The notes below the pieces were generated by a model. That model worked only from the letters and a program-made list of their open reading frames with translations. It was not told the origin of the DNA and did no database searches. A DNA stretch of 64,000 bases, taken from Peromyscus leucopus (Eukaryota > Chordata > Mammalia > Rodentia > Cricetidae). How positions within the stretch are numbered: the stretch's first letter is position 1; the number at the start of each line of letters is the position of its first letter. Below, in pieces: positions 42,920 to 53,930 of the stretch. The translations under genes were made by a program, and so were the position numbers. The stretch spans positions 149,316,826 through 149,380,825 of the forward strand of contig NC_051065.1 of NCBI RefSeq assembly GCF_004664715.2, written 5' to 3'.

Positions 42920-43596
42920 TGGTCACTTTTTGAAGAGGAAGGGCGTCAGCTCCTTCATCACACAGAGCATACTGTTTCTCCCTGAGAGGATGGGATTTTA
43001 TCATTGACAAAAAGGATTGGGTATGCCTGGCATACCCAGTCTCCTGAACCAGCATAGACCCCATGCTACACCAAAGCTGTCCCATCCCCTGCTGCCTCTA
43101 AACAAGCGGTGCTAACTAACTCTTACTCACTTTTAGCCCCTAGAGTCTAGTGCCAGAGTTACCATTAGGAACCTAAAGAATGTGCAAGGCCAGCATTCGG
43201 TCCCCAGGGCAGGAGAAAAAAGGAACTAAATAAACATTGACAAGGCTGATTGGAACTCTTGAACTTCCTCTGAACTCACGTTAGAATTCACTTAAGGCTG
43301 AGAAGTGAAACAGAACCATTTCCAGAAATCACAACCAAAGACTCACAGTGTGGGGATGGGAGTGTCGCAAGCCTTCTGGAAGAGCTGATTGTACATTCTG
43401 AGAGACAGACCAATCCTGGTCGGAAACTGGCGGGTGGAAAGGGACCCAAAGGTCACAGACCCGAGAGTGCAGGTGTTCCACTGCAGTACCCGCCTGGCTG
43501 TGGATCCGAACAATTCCTGTAGGAGATGAAGGACATAATAGAGAGAGAAATGGAAATTGTAATTCCTTTAGTTTAGGTTAGAACTGGATAGATAGA
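42920..43596. other. Unassigned stretch
   Basis: No SINE, LTR or exon recognised; no notable simple repeat. Confidence 0.35.
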
Positions 43597-43609
43597 ATGT
43601 ATAAAGGAA

Positions 43610-43716
43610 AAGAGAAAGAAAGAGAGGAGAGAGGGAGGGAGGGAGGGAGGGAGGGAGGGAGGGAGGAAGGAAGGAAGGAAGGAAGGAAGGAAGGAAGGAA
43701 GGAAGGAAGGAAGGAA
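43610..43716. repeat. (GGGA)n-(GGAA)n polypurine tract
   Basis: About 105 purine bases, GGGA units giving way to GGAA units. It abuts the antisense B1 at 43733. Confidence 0.97.
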
Positions 43717-43732
43717 GAAACACAAAAACTAG

Positions 43733-43835
43733 GGAGGGTCTCATGCAGCCCAGGCTGGCTTGGAACAGGCTGTGTGGTTCAGGATAACCTCACGAGTGCT
43801 AGGATCTCAGATGTGTGCCATCACGTCCTGCTGGG
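43733..43835 (-). mobile_element. B1 SINE, antisense, shortened
   Basis: 'gggtctcatgcagcccaggc' then 'gaacaggctgtgtggttcag' and 'agtgctaggatctcagatgt' make a diverged antisense B1. Confidence 0.65.
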
Positions 43836-44144
43836 ACAGAGAAATGTCATCTTGCTTACAGCAGTGTCACCATTTATAGAAGAATGAATCAAACACCAGG
43901 CGATTTGAATATACAAATTTAGCTGGGGCCCAGGAATCAGCAGAACTAGACGTCAGCTTTGTTCCTGAACCAGGCTCCCAGGACTGACCAATCCCACCCC
44001 GACACCATTCTTCCTAATCCCTAGGGACCATAGATGGAGAGTGGGCAAGGGGGAGGGCAGCAGCAGGTTAGGGGTACAGGCCTGAACTGAACATTTCGTG
44101 GACAAGGGGCGCAGACCAGGTTTGTTAACAATTCCTCTGTGTGT

Positions 44145-44245
44145 CAGAAAAGGACACTGGACTGGGGTGTATCACTCCCTATTAGCATGCATGGAGCCCT
44201 GGCCTCAAACCCAGCCCTGCAACAAAACTAAATAAATAAATAAAA
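44145..44245 (+). mobile_element. ID-like SINE, sense, with (AAAT)n tail
   Basis: 'tagcatgcatggagccctgg' and 'cctcaaacccagccctgcaa' occupy the central and box B regions. An AAAT tail follows. Confidence 0.6.
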
Positions 44246-44639
44246 ACAGAGACCCCTGCATACTTCAGCCTCCGAAGTTCCAAAACAGCCCATTCTCCAC
44301 CCTTTATCTCATTGAGGGAGGGAAGCTTTCAACGGTCTGCAAAGCAGAAAATCGGAGTCTCACGCTGACCAGGGGAGCAGAGGCATGAAGCAGATTACAG
44401 CTGTGGGCAGCCTTGCCTGACAGCTGCTGGACCACAAGTGTCTGCGTCCCAGGATGACCTTCCCAAGGAGGGACAGAGAGAAGGCTTGTTAGGAGGGCGG
44501 CCACAAAGGGAGGTGGAGTGAGAAGGGGGAAACTGCTGGGAAAGGCTGAGGCAGAGGTACAGATGGTAAGAGCGGCTGTGTGAGGCAGGCGGGGGCCATC
44601 AAGCAGGGCTGTAGGGATTTTGTGCTTTTCTTTTTTAAT

Positions 44640-44664
44640 ATTATATATATAGCATATATGTGGG

Positions 44665-44710
<46 letters not shown>
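44640..44710. repeat. (TA)n repeat
   Basis: Interrupted at the start, then a pure TA tract of about 45 bases that could extrude a cruciform. Confidence 0.95.
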
Positions 44711-44711
<1 letters not shown>

Positions 44712-44712
<1 letters not shown>

Positions 44713-44837
44713 GTTTATTTAAAGATGGAGATCTATGTTGCCCAGACTGGCCTTGAACTCCTGACATCTCAAAGCAATCTTGTTGTCTCAGCTTCCAGAA
44801 TGGCTGGGACTATCAGCACATGCCACAATGCTAGGCA
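44712..44837 (-). mobile_element. Old 7SL-type (early B1) SINE, antisense
   Basis: 'agatctatgttgcccagact', 'ggccttgaactcctgacatc' and 'aatggctgggactatcagca' look closer to an early monomeric 7SL SINE than to modern B1. Confidence 0.6.
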
Positions 44838-45275
44838 ATATTTTGTTCTTGATCTTGAGAACAAAGGAAGCATCTTAAGTATAGGACCCCACTTAACATT
44901 AAAAAAAAAAAAATGGACCAACTGTGTTGGTGAGGATGTTGAGAAAATAGGAAGCAGGAGAGAGACCAATGCTCAAGCTCTGAGAGCGTCGTCCTCTTCG
45001 TGGGCTTCAGAATTCATCTCAGTCACCTTGTCTAGGTAATCCCTCGGAGGTGTGCCCAGAGTCTTCCCTCTTTAGTCTAGGTCTTGACAAACTAAGGATA
45101 ACCACTGGTAGCTAAAGGCAGCTTCTGGGAAGTGAGGCGAAAGGGACAAGCAGGGGCAGTGCAGTGGACAGAAGCCTGCAGAGGTGGGTGGAAAGGCGTG
45201 TAAACCAGACTCCCCAGACTGGCCAAAAGTCATGGCACTGATGGAAGAAGATGCAGGAGAGGACCTTTAGGACTG

Positions 45276-45405
45276 ACTATCCCAGCACTCAAGAGGCAGA
45301 AGCAGCTTCGAGTTCAAGGCCAGCCTGGTCTACAGAGCACATTCCAGCACAACCAGGGCTGTTACACAGAGAAACCCTGTCTCAAAAAACAACAACAACA
45401 AAAAG
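45276..45405 (+). mobile_element. B1 SINE, sense, 5' truncated
   Basis: 'tatcccagcactcaagaggc', 'gagttcaaggccagcctggt' and 'cacagagaaaccctgtctca' with an AAC tail form a B1 lacking its first bases. Confidence 0.85.
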
Positions 45406-45595
45406 AATGATTAATCAGTCTGCAGGGGAGAGAAAACCTCAGCGGCGCAGCTGGGATAGTGGGGGAGGGTTGGTTAACATGATCTAAATCTGATGGAATT
45501 TCAGAAGGTCTTCCTTTAGTCTGCTTCCTTTCTGAGATGTTTGTCCCTGCCATAACCCGAGTTCTCGTAGGGAATGAACCTCACCTCCACCCCTC

Positions 45596-45596
45596 C

Positions 45597-45655
<59 letters not shown>
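45596..45655. repeat. (AT)n repeat
   Basis: About 60 bases of AT with one GT interruption. Tyr/Ile-alternating frames are artefacts. Confidence 0.97.
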
Positions 45656-45657
<2 letters not shown>

Positions 45658-45659
45658 AC

Positions 45660-47095
45660 ATCCATACCAGAAACACTGTTTATTGCTACAGAAAAATCAT
45701 GCCTAGCCCTGAAAATGCAGACACAGAATGCCTCCTCTTCATAAGTGCCGTAACTTAACACTCTGTGGTGCAGCTGGGGAAACTGAGGCCCTTGCTGTGG
45801 AACGGAGGCCTTCCGGGCTGTAGCTTGGGGAGCTAGGCCTTCCTCTGGCTTCAGGTGGAATGAGCAGGGACATGCTTCATGCCTCTGAGGAGCAGGGCAG
45901 CTGCGGCAACAGCAGGAGTCAGCAAGGAGACGGGCCTGTGAGATGAAGTCAGCCACTGTCCTGGGTCCTGGCTCCCTGCCACCAGCTAGCTCAGTTCTTC
46001 CTTCATTAGAACGGGGAGTGTCAACAGCTGGCCAATCAGACGAGGACTGAAGACTGAGGGGGAAGGAGAGAAGTGGAAATAGCTGTCCTGGAGCCCTGCT
46101 GGGGGAGCAAAGAACCTGTATGCTTAGGCCAAGCCAAAGGAAATGCTGGAAGTGGTTCTTCTGTTTGTTCTATGACAACATGTGTCCACCTTTCAGTATC
46201 CGGAAAGTAGAGTCCACGAGAGCACGGATATTAGTTTGTCTACAGACTCACACTCTTATGCTTCTTTGTAAGTACATGTGCCACCTAGTTGCATGGGTGG
46301 TAGCTATATGCACCCATGTATAGCAGCGCTGATGCACACACGTACCCACGAGAACGTCCACCAGGCAGCGTGAGAGGGTACAGATAGATCTGGGTGCGTG
46401 TAGGTGTGTCAGGGCAGTGGGGGGTTGGGAAGGAGAGACAAACTACAGGCTGAGCTACGTGTCAGTCCCACCTTGACAGTGTTTGATCCAGACCCCACAG
46501 GTGACCGCAGACTCCTCCTGCTTGTTGGTAGGTTTCCAACTGCCTTATGACAGCTGTAATGCCACCATCCAGTCTTCCTCATAGGCCCTCGCTGTTAATA
46601 AAAGGAGGAGCCAATCCCCATTAGCCATCTGTGGTTCCTAAGCTCAGAGCTCTGCTCAGAGGAGGCAGTGGGACAGGACAAAGGTGAAGGTACTGGGAAC
46701 CTGAGCCGCCGCCCCAGAGCTCCCCACTCAGATCTTTGATTTAAGCACTTTTGAACCAGGGCCAATTTTCCTGCTTAGGCCCATTGCAAAGCACACAGCT
46801 CTTGCCCACTCCCGTTGCTAACTCAAATTCTGTACTGCAATCAAGTCGGCCTGCCATAGTTGGAGAGCCCCTGCTCTATGGCTTGGCTTGCTGGTGCCCT
46901 TGCTCCAGAATGCACCTGTCCACCCTGACCCCATTCCAAACAGCAGTCCTCCCTTTCCTCCGGGAAGCCTTGGCAGATGGAGAGCAGGCTCACCCTCCTC
47001 GGTGTCCTGGTCCTGTCGGCGGCAGTAAGGCACCGGCTGAGACACAGTTACCCAATGCCATCCTTTGGTAGCCCGGGGAGTTCTTTCCAGAGACT
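45660..47095. other. Largest non-repetitive stretch of the right half
   Basis: About 1.4 kb without SINEs or LTRs. Frames at 45516-45956 and 46751-47071 show no recognisable domain. Near 46600 'gctgttaataaaaggaggag' looks TATA-like, but no matching downstream promoter features were found. Confidence 0.4.
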
Positions 47096-47099
47096 GGGG

Positions 47100-47440
47100 T
47101 GATGCAGGAATCTTGACTCTGCATTAGAAAAGAATTTCACAAGGAACCAGCATGAAGTCGAGCTGATTTTTCTTATGAAGAGAATTGCTGTTGTTGGCTT
47201 AGTTTCCAACAGATTTAAGCACAGTGGTTAACAGAAACAGTTTAAGGCAAGTCACACTCAAGGAGAGGGGCTCCCGAGAGAGAGGTTTGCTCAGTTCTCC
47301 TTCCAATAATCTTACAAGAAATTTTGTTAGACTCTAAACTTAGATGTTAAAGAGTTGCTAAGAAACTTAAGTGAGGATGATAGGGTGTTTCCTGAGTACA
47401 CTGGATGGAATTACATCTGATGAGGTACCACCCAGTATCA
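47100..47440. repeat. Unclassified diverged repeat, copy A
   Basis: 'gttgctaagaaacttaagtg' and 'gatgatagggtgtttcctga' align with 'gttaccaaggaatctaagtg' and 'aaatgacagggtggttccca' at 54240-54480. Weaker similarity extends upstream around 'ccagcatgaagtcgagctga' versus 'ccagtgtgaagcagagttgg'. This is probably an LTR-type interspersed repeat I cannot name. Confidence 0.45.
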
Positions 47441-47461
47441 CAGAGATTGCAGGAAAAGATA

Positions 47462-47465
47462 CTAT

Positions 47466-47508
<43 letters not shown>

Positions 47509-47628
47509 TTTTTGCTTTTCTAGATAGGGTTTCTCTATGTAACAGCTTCGGCTGACCTAGACTAGGCTGACCTCGAACTCACAGAGATCTGCCTGCCTCT
47601 GCCTCCTGAGTGCTGGGATTAAAGGTGT

Positions 47629-47640
<12 letters not shown>
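47462..47640 (-). mobile_element. B1 SINE, antisense, with (TTTA)n tail
   Basis: A TTTA tract (47462-47512) precedes 'tagatagggtttctctatgt', 'gacctcgaactcacagagat' and 'gtgctgggattaaaggtgtg'. The expected ending is replaced by the CCG repeat. Confidence 0.9.

Positions 47641-47684
<44 letters not shown>
47632..47684. repeat. (CCG)n trinucleotide repeat, about 18 pure units, inside a B1 end
   Basis: Fifty-three bases of uninterrupted CCG/GCC sit exactly where an antisense B1 should read 'gccaccaccgcccggc'. The repeat therefore grew from the B1 terminus. It is CpG-dense in an otherwise CpG-poor setting. Confidence 0.97.
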
Positions 47685-47685
<1 letters not shown>

Positions 47686-47839
47686 GCGTAAATTAAGATA
47701 TTTTCATTGTCAATAGTAGTTTACTCTTGTTTGGAAATTTCCAGAACATATCTGGGAAAGGAAGAAGGTCGTATACACTCATCACGCTCCACTGATACTT
47801 TAGTATTCTTGTTAGAATTTTTTTGTTTGATCTTACTTT

Positions 47840-47982
47840 GTGTTTGAAAGACGGTCTCACTATGTAGATCTGGCAGGCGGGGGGCTCACTACGTTACCCG
47901 GGTGGACTGGAGTTTGCCCCCATCCTTCTGCTCCTGACTCCTGAGTGCTGGGATTACAGACACTCACTATCACATTCAGCTG
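47840..47982 (-). mobile_element. Old B1-like SINE, antisense
   Basis: 'gaaagacggtctcactatgt', 'gctcactacgttacccgggt' and 'agtgctgggattacagacac' form an antisense early-type B1. Confidence 0.7.
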
Positions 47983-48566
47983 AAACCATCTCTAGATAGG
48001 AAGAACCGGTATCTTTTTTTGTAGGCAACCTTCACAACAAATTGAGCTGGAGTTTTGTACTCTCAGCTGGCAGGGGCCAAGACGAAGGGTTTCTCTCCCT
48101 TGCCATAACCCTCAATTTCCCCGTCTCTCTGCCTCATCCCGCCTCCTGTTTACAGGACTCTCACCACTAGCCATCTGGGCTCACAGAAGTGTAGCTTTCT
48201 TGGACGTGTGCCCATCTCCTGGAGCAGATAATGAACTCAGCTTCCTCATCCAAACCCGCCTGTGTCGATCAGAGGCCTGCTGTTACTGCCTTCTCAGGCC
48301 TGGAAGTATCCAGTCGGTGTTGACTAGTTTCTGAGATTCAGTACCATCCCTTTAAAAGGCTGTGTGGGCCTTTTAATAAAACAACCCACAAAACACTCCC
48401 TCCCTGACATCTGTGCCCATGGCCAGCTTATAACCAACAGTCTACTGAGTGTCTCTTTCTTCTTCAGAGTGCCTCAGGAGGATGAGCCTAGCACTTCTTA
48501 AGGTCTTTACTCCTAGGAAAGCTTGATAAAAAGCTTTGATTCTTCTTTTGATAACTTCTTTGGCTT

Positions 48567-48569
<3 letters not shown>

Positions 48570-48623
<54 letters not shown>

Positions 48624-48668
48624 AGATCGAGTCTCACTATGTAGCCCTGGCTGGCCTGGGACTTGCAA
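48570..48668 (-). mobile_element. Truncated B1, antisense, with 53-base T run
   Basis: A pure T run (48570-48622) is followed by 'gagatcgagtctcactatgt' and 'agccctggctggcctgggac', where the B1 stops abruptly. The run is the antisense A-tail. The K-rich minus-strand frame is an artefact. Confidence 0.85.
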
Positions 48669-49105
48669 TCAGAAACAAAAAAATCTGAATTTTCGCCCCA
48701 CATAAGACCATTAAGTCCGGCCTCTGATCCATGAGGGAACATGAATGGTCCTCAGGCACAGAAGTGCATGCAGGCCATCGTCATAGGCTGTGACTTTCTG
48801 GCTTATTGCTTCAAACCACGGAGCCTCCTACAATAGAGGGTTTATCCAGTTTCAGCTGAACCTGTGCGCAAGGAAGGACAGAACTCCAGACTCCAGACTG
48901 TGTGGGAAGCTGTATGGGGGATGGAGTGCCTGGACACACCCTCTGTCTCTCTCTGCCCTTGAGCTTAGGCCTGCCTAACAGCAACAGAAGCCGTATTCCA
49001 GGCTCAGACCTGTCCCTTCCACCCTGGCCTGGACAAAGCCTCGGGCAGGGCTGTGTCCCAACCCTCTCTCCACCTGCCATGAGATGTCTTCATTAGAGAG
49101 CTCAT

Positions 49106-49215
49106 TACTGGGCTTGGTGGTGCACGCCTATAATCCCAGCACTTGGGAGGTAGAGGCAGGAGGATCAGAAGTTCCAGGTTATCCTTGGCCTGCTTAGGCT
49201 GCATTTTGTTTACAG
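49106..49215 (+). mobile_element. B1 SINE, sense, shortened
   Basis: 'ggcttggtggtgcacgccta' and 'taatcccagcacttgggagg' are B1; the 3' part is diverged ('ggttatccttggcctgctta'). Confidence 0.75.
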
Positions 49216-49219
49216 AAAA

Positions 49220-50126
49220 AAGAGGCAGGGGACTCTAACAAACGCCTTCCTGCAGGTGACAGTCAATGCCATGCCCTCCAGCTGCAACTGGAACCCTAGT
49301 TTTACAGTGCTGTGGGGAGGGGGTTTCTAACAAAGCCAAGCCAAGATGGAGGAAGCAGGATGAAGTGAAGGGACAGGGAGGTGTTGATAGACTCTTAAAG
49401 CTAAGAATGTTAAAATTCATTGGTTAAAAAAAAAGATATTTACCCTCTGGCAATTTTAGGAAAATGAAGAGCATGTAGGTTTGGGGAGGAAATTAATTGC
49501 TAAGTGGCATAAAAAAAAAATAGGCCATTACCACCCCAAAGAGATGTGAGTCACCCAAAGGACTTGGTCTTGTGTCTTTCATTCCAACTCCCAGAGCCAA
49601 GTATATCTGGGAGCAGCTTGGGCAACAGCTTGAAGAGCCTCATAGCCCAGGAGCCCGGAGGCTGTAACAGGGCAGGTCTGTGTGTCTCTAGGGAACAGGG
49701 GAGTGATGGGAAGTGGTGGGGTGGAGGAAACCCGGCACCACCTGGCATCTTGCTGCAGAAAAGGCCGAGCCCAGGCTGTACTCCGGACTCTTGCTGGTTT
49801 GATGAGATACGCACTAAAGGACAGATTGCCTGAGGGTGGTATCAGGAGCACACTTCTAGAGTTGGGAGCATGAACTGAGTTCCCACAGAATCACCCAAAG
49901 CAGTGCTTCCTACATCCTGAGCAAGTGAAATAAATGAAGGCCAGCCGATGTGACCTCTGAGCATGGTGTCCCTCCCACAACAGAGGAAAGAGAGCCCAGG
50001 CTGAAAAGGAACAACCCTCTGCAATGCAAAGGGGGTTAAGACACAACCTGTTCTGAAAAGATGAGCGCCTCCAAATGCATGTGGTGCTGGCACTCACAGC
50101 TACTGCAGGCCAAGTTCAGGCTGCAT
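49220..50126. other. Non-repetitive stretch
   Basis: About 0.9 kb without a mobile element. Six partly overlapping frames (49546-50097) occur on both strands and none resembles a known protein to me. Confidence 0.4.
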
Positions 50127-50135
50127 TGTAGAGAG

Positions 50136-50360
50136 CAGTGGTTCTCACCCTTCCTAACGCTTCGACCCTTTAATACAGTTCCTCATGCCGTGGTGAGCCC
50201 CAACCACAAAATTATTTTCGTTGCTACTTCATAACTGTAATTTTGCTGCTGTTATGAATCGTAATATAAACATATGATATGTATGATATCTAATATGCAG
50301 CCCCTATGAAAGAGTTATTGGACCCCAAAGGGGTCGAGACCCACAGGCTGAGAACAGCTG
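50136..50360 (+). mobile_element. URR1-like hAT element with perfect TSD
   Basis: It starts CAGTGGTTCTCACCC and ends GGCTGAGAACAGCTG. The interior has 'gttgctacttcataactgta'. TGTAGAGAG is found on both sides (50127-50135 and 50361-50369), an 8-bp hAT TSD plus one matching base. Confidence 0.92.
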
Positions 50361-50741
50361 TGTAGAGAGCTGACCTGTACTTTCAGAACTATGACTAAAA
50401 AACTGATCAGGAAATTCCTCCTACCAGAACCCACTTCTTACCCATGAAGAAAGAAAGATAGGGTTTGGGGGTAGGGTGGAGGGGTGGAAACATTCCAATT
50501 CTACTTGTGAGAACGTCTGCTTACTCACAACACAATGAACACCTAGCACAATGAATACCTACTGTGGATAAATAGTCTGGTATTGTTGGCATGGACAAAG
50601 AAGAAAGCTGTTCCTGTGGGGAGGAGAGGTCAGCCCCATGTACAGGCACACACTTGTAATACTTTGTGAGAGAATAAGAACCTACCATCGCATTCCTCTC
50701 ATTGTCCAGACTGAGTAGCATAGATTTACATTTAATGCCCC

Positions 50742-50839
50742 GGGACTGGTGAGTTGGCTCAGTGTAAAAGAGCTTGCCACTTATGCCTGATGAGCTGAGA
50801 TCAATTCGTGGAAGTCATGACGGAAAACTCTGAGAAGTT

Positions 50840-50885
<46 letters not shown>
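50742..50885 (+). mobile_element. B3A-like SINE, sense, with (CA)n tail
   Basis: 'actggtgagttggctcagtg', 'agcttgccacttatgcctga' and 'gagatcaattcgtggaagtc' form the head and body. CA units fill 50840-50885. Confidence 0.65.
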
Positions 50886-50887
<2 letters not shown>

Positions 50888-50902
50888 TGGGCAGTTATGA
50901 TT

Positions 50903-51141
50903 TTTAAATATTTATTGACTTTATTTTTTTGTGTGTGTTTGTGTGTTTTGCCTGCATGTGTTCCTGGTGCCTGCTGAAGGCATCACATGTGTGCCTGGTG
51001 CCTGCTGAAGTCAGAAGAGGGTGTCAGATCCCCTGGGACTAGAGTTCACAGATAGCTGTGAACTACCGTGCGCCAGAATTCAAACCTGAGTCCTCTGCAA
51101 GAGCAACAAGTGCTCTTAAACACTGAGCCAACTCTCTAGCC
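50903..51141 (-). mobile_element. B3 SINE, antisense, with internal duplication
   Basis: Antisense B3 blocks run to 'actgagccaactctctagcc'. The segment 'cctggtgcctgctgaag' occurs twice, about 34 bp apart (near 50963 and 50997), lengthening this copy. Confidence 0.8.
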
Positions 51142-51171
51142 CAATAAATAAAAATTCTAATAAATACATTT

Positions 51172-51232
51172 TGTGCCCTGGGTATTGAAGTCAGGCAAGC
51201 ACTGTACGACTGAACTATATCCATCCAGCCCT
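51172..51232 (-). mobile_element. ID-like fragment, antisense
   Basis: 'gtgccctgggtattgaagtc' and 'aggcaagcactgtacgactg' are antisense ID blocks. Confidence 0.6.
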
Positions 51233-51456
51233 CGGGCATTCTTTGAAGGAAAGAATTAAACTCTGAAAATAACATAGTAGATATCTCTGTAATTAAATAT
51301 TGAATTTTGCATAACTCTACTCTGTGGGAGAAAAAAAAATCATAAAATTTTATAGACAGTTTGTCCATTCCATTGTGATAAATTTAGCTCCCACGTTTAG
51401 TCTGTTATCTAAAACTGCCTGACATTAGTCTTGTTTTGTTTTGGTTTGGTTTTTCA

Positions 51457-51592
51457 AGACAGGGTTTCTCTGTGTAGCCCTGGCTGTCCCAGAACTTGCT
51501 CTGTAGACCAGGCTGGCCTTGAACTCATAGAGATCTGCCTGTCTCTGCCTCCATAGTGCTGGGATTAAGGTACGCGCTACCACTGCTTGGCC
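51457..51592 (-). mobile_element. B1 SINE, antisense
   Basis: 'agacagggtttctctgtgta', 'gccctggctgtcccagaact' and 'agtgctgggattaaggtacg' form a complete antisense B1 with a TTTTG-type tail. Confidence 0.92.
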
Positions 51593-51732
51593 CTTTTTCT
51601 TTTTTGGTGACCTTGGCCTTATATTGAATATGGTTTTAACACTGAGAACTTGACTCCTAAGAGGATGTATGAAGGTTATATTACTTGTAACATCACATTA
51701 CCCCCTAGCAATTCTGCAAGAGTCTTCAGCTC

Positions 51733-51835
51733 TTGTCAAGAGGCCAACCTGGGCTACATAGTGAGACCCCCATCTCAAAAAAGGGGTAAGTAGGAAATGT
51801 AGCTCAGTAAGCAGTGCGTCTGCCTAATAATTTCC
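51733..51835 (+). mobile_element. B1 3' half joined to an ID-like piece
   Basis: 'aacctgggctacatagtgag' is followed by 'gaaatgtagctcagtaagca'. A similar arrangement ending 'tgatttccctttctg' occurs at 53258-53350, so the two share ancestry. Confidence 0.5.
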
Positions 51836-52235
51836 CCTTTGGGCCTGGCCTAGTTTCTGGAAGCCAATTTTCAAGATTGAAAAGCAATCGTTTCTTCTTT
51901 CTTCACCGTGTCGTCACACTTCTTTCGTCTCGTCCTTTCTTCCTGGAGAACTAGGGCTCCAGGCTGCGTAGGACCAAGGCGGCACCCCCTTCCGGCCTGG
52001 CCTGTGGCCTCCTGGCTTACCATCTTTTCCTCCCAGGGAACTGGGATGCCAGCTCCTGTTACATTTGACCTTGGCAGATGGTCTGTGACTCAGGCGTATC
52101 CCTCCACCTCTTACCCTAGAAAGGTCTATTGATCCAGTGGTTTTTGTCCAGTAGCGCCCCTCATCCTCCCATCCAAGCCCAGACCTTCCTGACCACAGCT
52201 TTGTTTATTTAAAGATCAGATCAGAGGTAAACCCT

Positions 52236-52333
52236 GAAATAAGAACATGGATGGCTGGAGTTATTGCCAAAATAAGAACATGGATGGCTGGAGTTATTGC
52301 CGAAATAAGAACATGGATGGCTGGAGTTATTGC
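52236..52333. repeat. 33-bp tandem triplication at the start of an ID-like SINE
   Basis: AATAAGAACATGGATGGC recurs at 52238, 52271 and 52304. Each unit ends 'tggctggagttattgc'. The last unit continues into 'tcagggtagagcctgtgctc' and 'gaggccctgggttcagtt', an ID-like body, so flank plus SINE head were triplicated. Confidence 0.95.
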
Positions 52334-52385
52334 TCAGGGTAGAGCCTGTGCTCAGTGCTCAGTTTGTATGAGGCCCTGGGTTCAG

Positions 52386-52388
<3 letters not shown>

Positions 52389-52480
<92 letters not shown>
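52389..52480. repeat. (CA)n-(GA)n compound microsatellite
   Basis: About 25 CA units followed by about 20 GA units, replacing the tail of the ID-like element. Confidence 0.97.
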
Positions 52481-52481
<1 letters not shown>

Positions 52482-52950
52482 ATACCAGAGGATAACCAAG
52501 GGCGTAGTAATGTAAGCCTTAGTCTCAGTGATGGCGATGGGGTTAAGGCCATCCCTTGAGTCAATGTGGAAGAAATGGCAAGATCCAGCTTCCCTGCTTC
52601 GTTATGGGACCTGGATAAGCTCACCACTTCCTCAAATGTTCCCCCCATAAAACCTGTTCTGTTGTTTTGGCTTACTGAGGATATTTAAACAATAAGGAGA
52701 CACTGAGTTTTTCTGAATAAGCCAACAACAAACCTACAAACAAGTCCCTGTACTCCAGAGGGCTTGCAAGATGCAGGGTGGGTATTCCAAACATATGAGA
52801 ATGGCTGTACATTTCCAGGACTGGGTAGAAAGTGGGAGAGAGAAGGGTTAGAAGGCAGCGAAGTCTTCAAAAGCCAACTGGGTAGAGTGGTGTCTACCTG
52901 CTACCCCACTACTCGGGAGACTGTAAAAAAGAGAGACTTCATTTGATTTT

Positions 52951-53249
52951 TGAGACAGGGTTTCTCTATGTATTCCCCGGGCTGTCCTAGAACTCACTTT
53001 GTAGACCAGGCTGTCTCCAAACTTACAGAGACCCACCTGCCTCTGCCTCTGCCTCTAAGTGCTAAGATTAAAGATGTGTGCCACCACTGCCAGGCCAAGG
53101 GATTTTTTTTTTTATTTTTTGGAGGTGTGGTCTTATTATGTAGCCCTGGCAGGCCAGGAACTTGCTTTGTGTCCCACGTTGTCCTTGAACTCAGAGATCT
53201 GCCTGTCTCTGCCTTCCAAGTACTGGGATTGTGAACTACCATATCTGGT
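52951..53249 (-). mobile_element. Two B1 SINEs in tandem, antisense
   Basis: The first (52951-53094) has 'gagacagggtttctctatgt' and a duplicated 'cctctg' step. The second (53118-53249) has 'atgtagccctggcaggccag' and 'aagtactgggattgtgaact' and is more diverged. Confidence 0.85.
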
Positions 53250-53257
53250 CTTGAAGC

Positions 53258-53350
53258 AAAAGGATCTTGATTTAGAGGTCAACCTGGACTACATAGTGAG
53301 ACCCTGTCTCAAAAAGAGGGGAAGGAGGCAATGTAACTCAGTTCACCTAA
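53258..53350 (+). mobile_element. B1 3' half with ID-like piece
   Basis: 'caacctggactacatagtga' then 'ggcaatgtaactcagttcac'. It is the counterpart of 51733-51835. Confidence 0.5.
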
Positions 53351-53427
53351 TGATTTCCCTTTCTGTCCTGCCTCATCTAATACAAAATGCATATGAAATG
53401 TAAAGTATGAATTATCACAAATGTATT

Positions 53428-53835
53428 TGTCTTGGTTAGGGTTACTATTGCTGTGATGAAACACCATGACCGCAACTACTTGGGGAGGAATTTATTAGGC
53501 TTACACTTCCTTTTCACTGTTCATCATTGAAGGAAGCCAGAACAGGAACTCCAACAGGGCAGGAACCTGGAGGCAGGAGCTGACAAAGAGGTCACAGAGG
53601 GGTGCTGCTTACTTGCTGCTCCCCATGGCTTGCTCAATCTGCTTTCATATAGAACTGATGCACCAACCTGGGGTGACCCTAACCATAATGGGCTGGGCTC
53701 TCCCCCATCAATCACTAATTAAGAAAATGCCCTACAGACTTGCCTACAGCCTGATCTTATAGAGACATTTTCTTAATTGAGGTTCCCTCCTCTCAGATGA
53801 CTTCAGCTTGTGTCAACTTAAAACTAGCCAGCACA
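53428..53835 (-). mobile_element. ORR1-like ERVL-MaLR LTR, antisense, with TSD
   Basis: The 408-bp unit runs from TGTCTTGGTTAGGG to TAGCCAGCACA. GTATT (53423-53427) and ATATT (53836-53840) form a 5-bp TSD with one difference. It is the sister of the copy at 12366. Confidence 0.87.
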
Positions 53836-53930
53836 ATATTATATATCAGTTTAAATAATGGCTTTGTTTGGAGTTAGAGCTCAGAGCCTATCCCCAGCAG
53901 CTCCTAATGTCTACCCTGATACCACATAAA

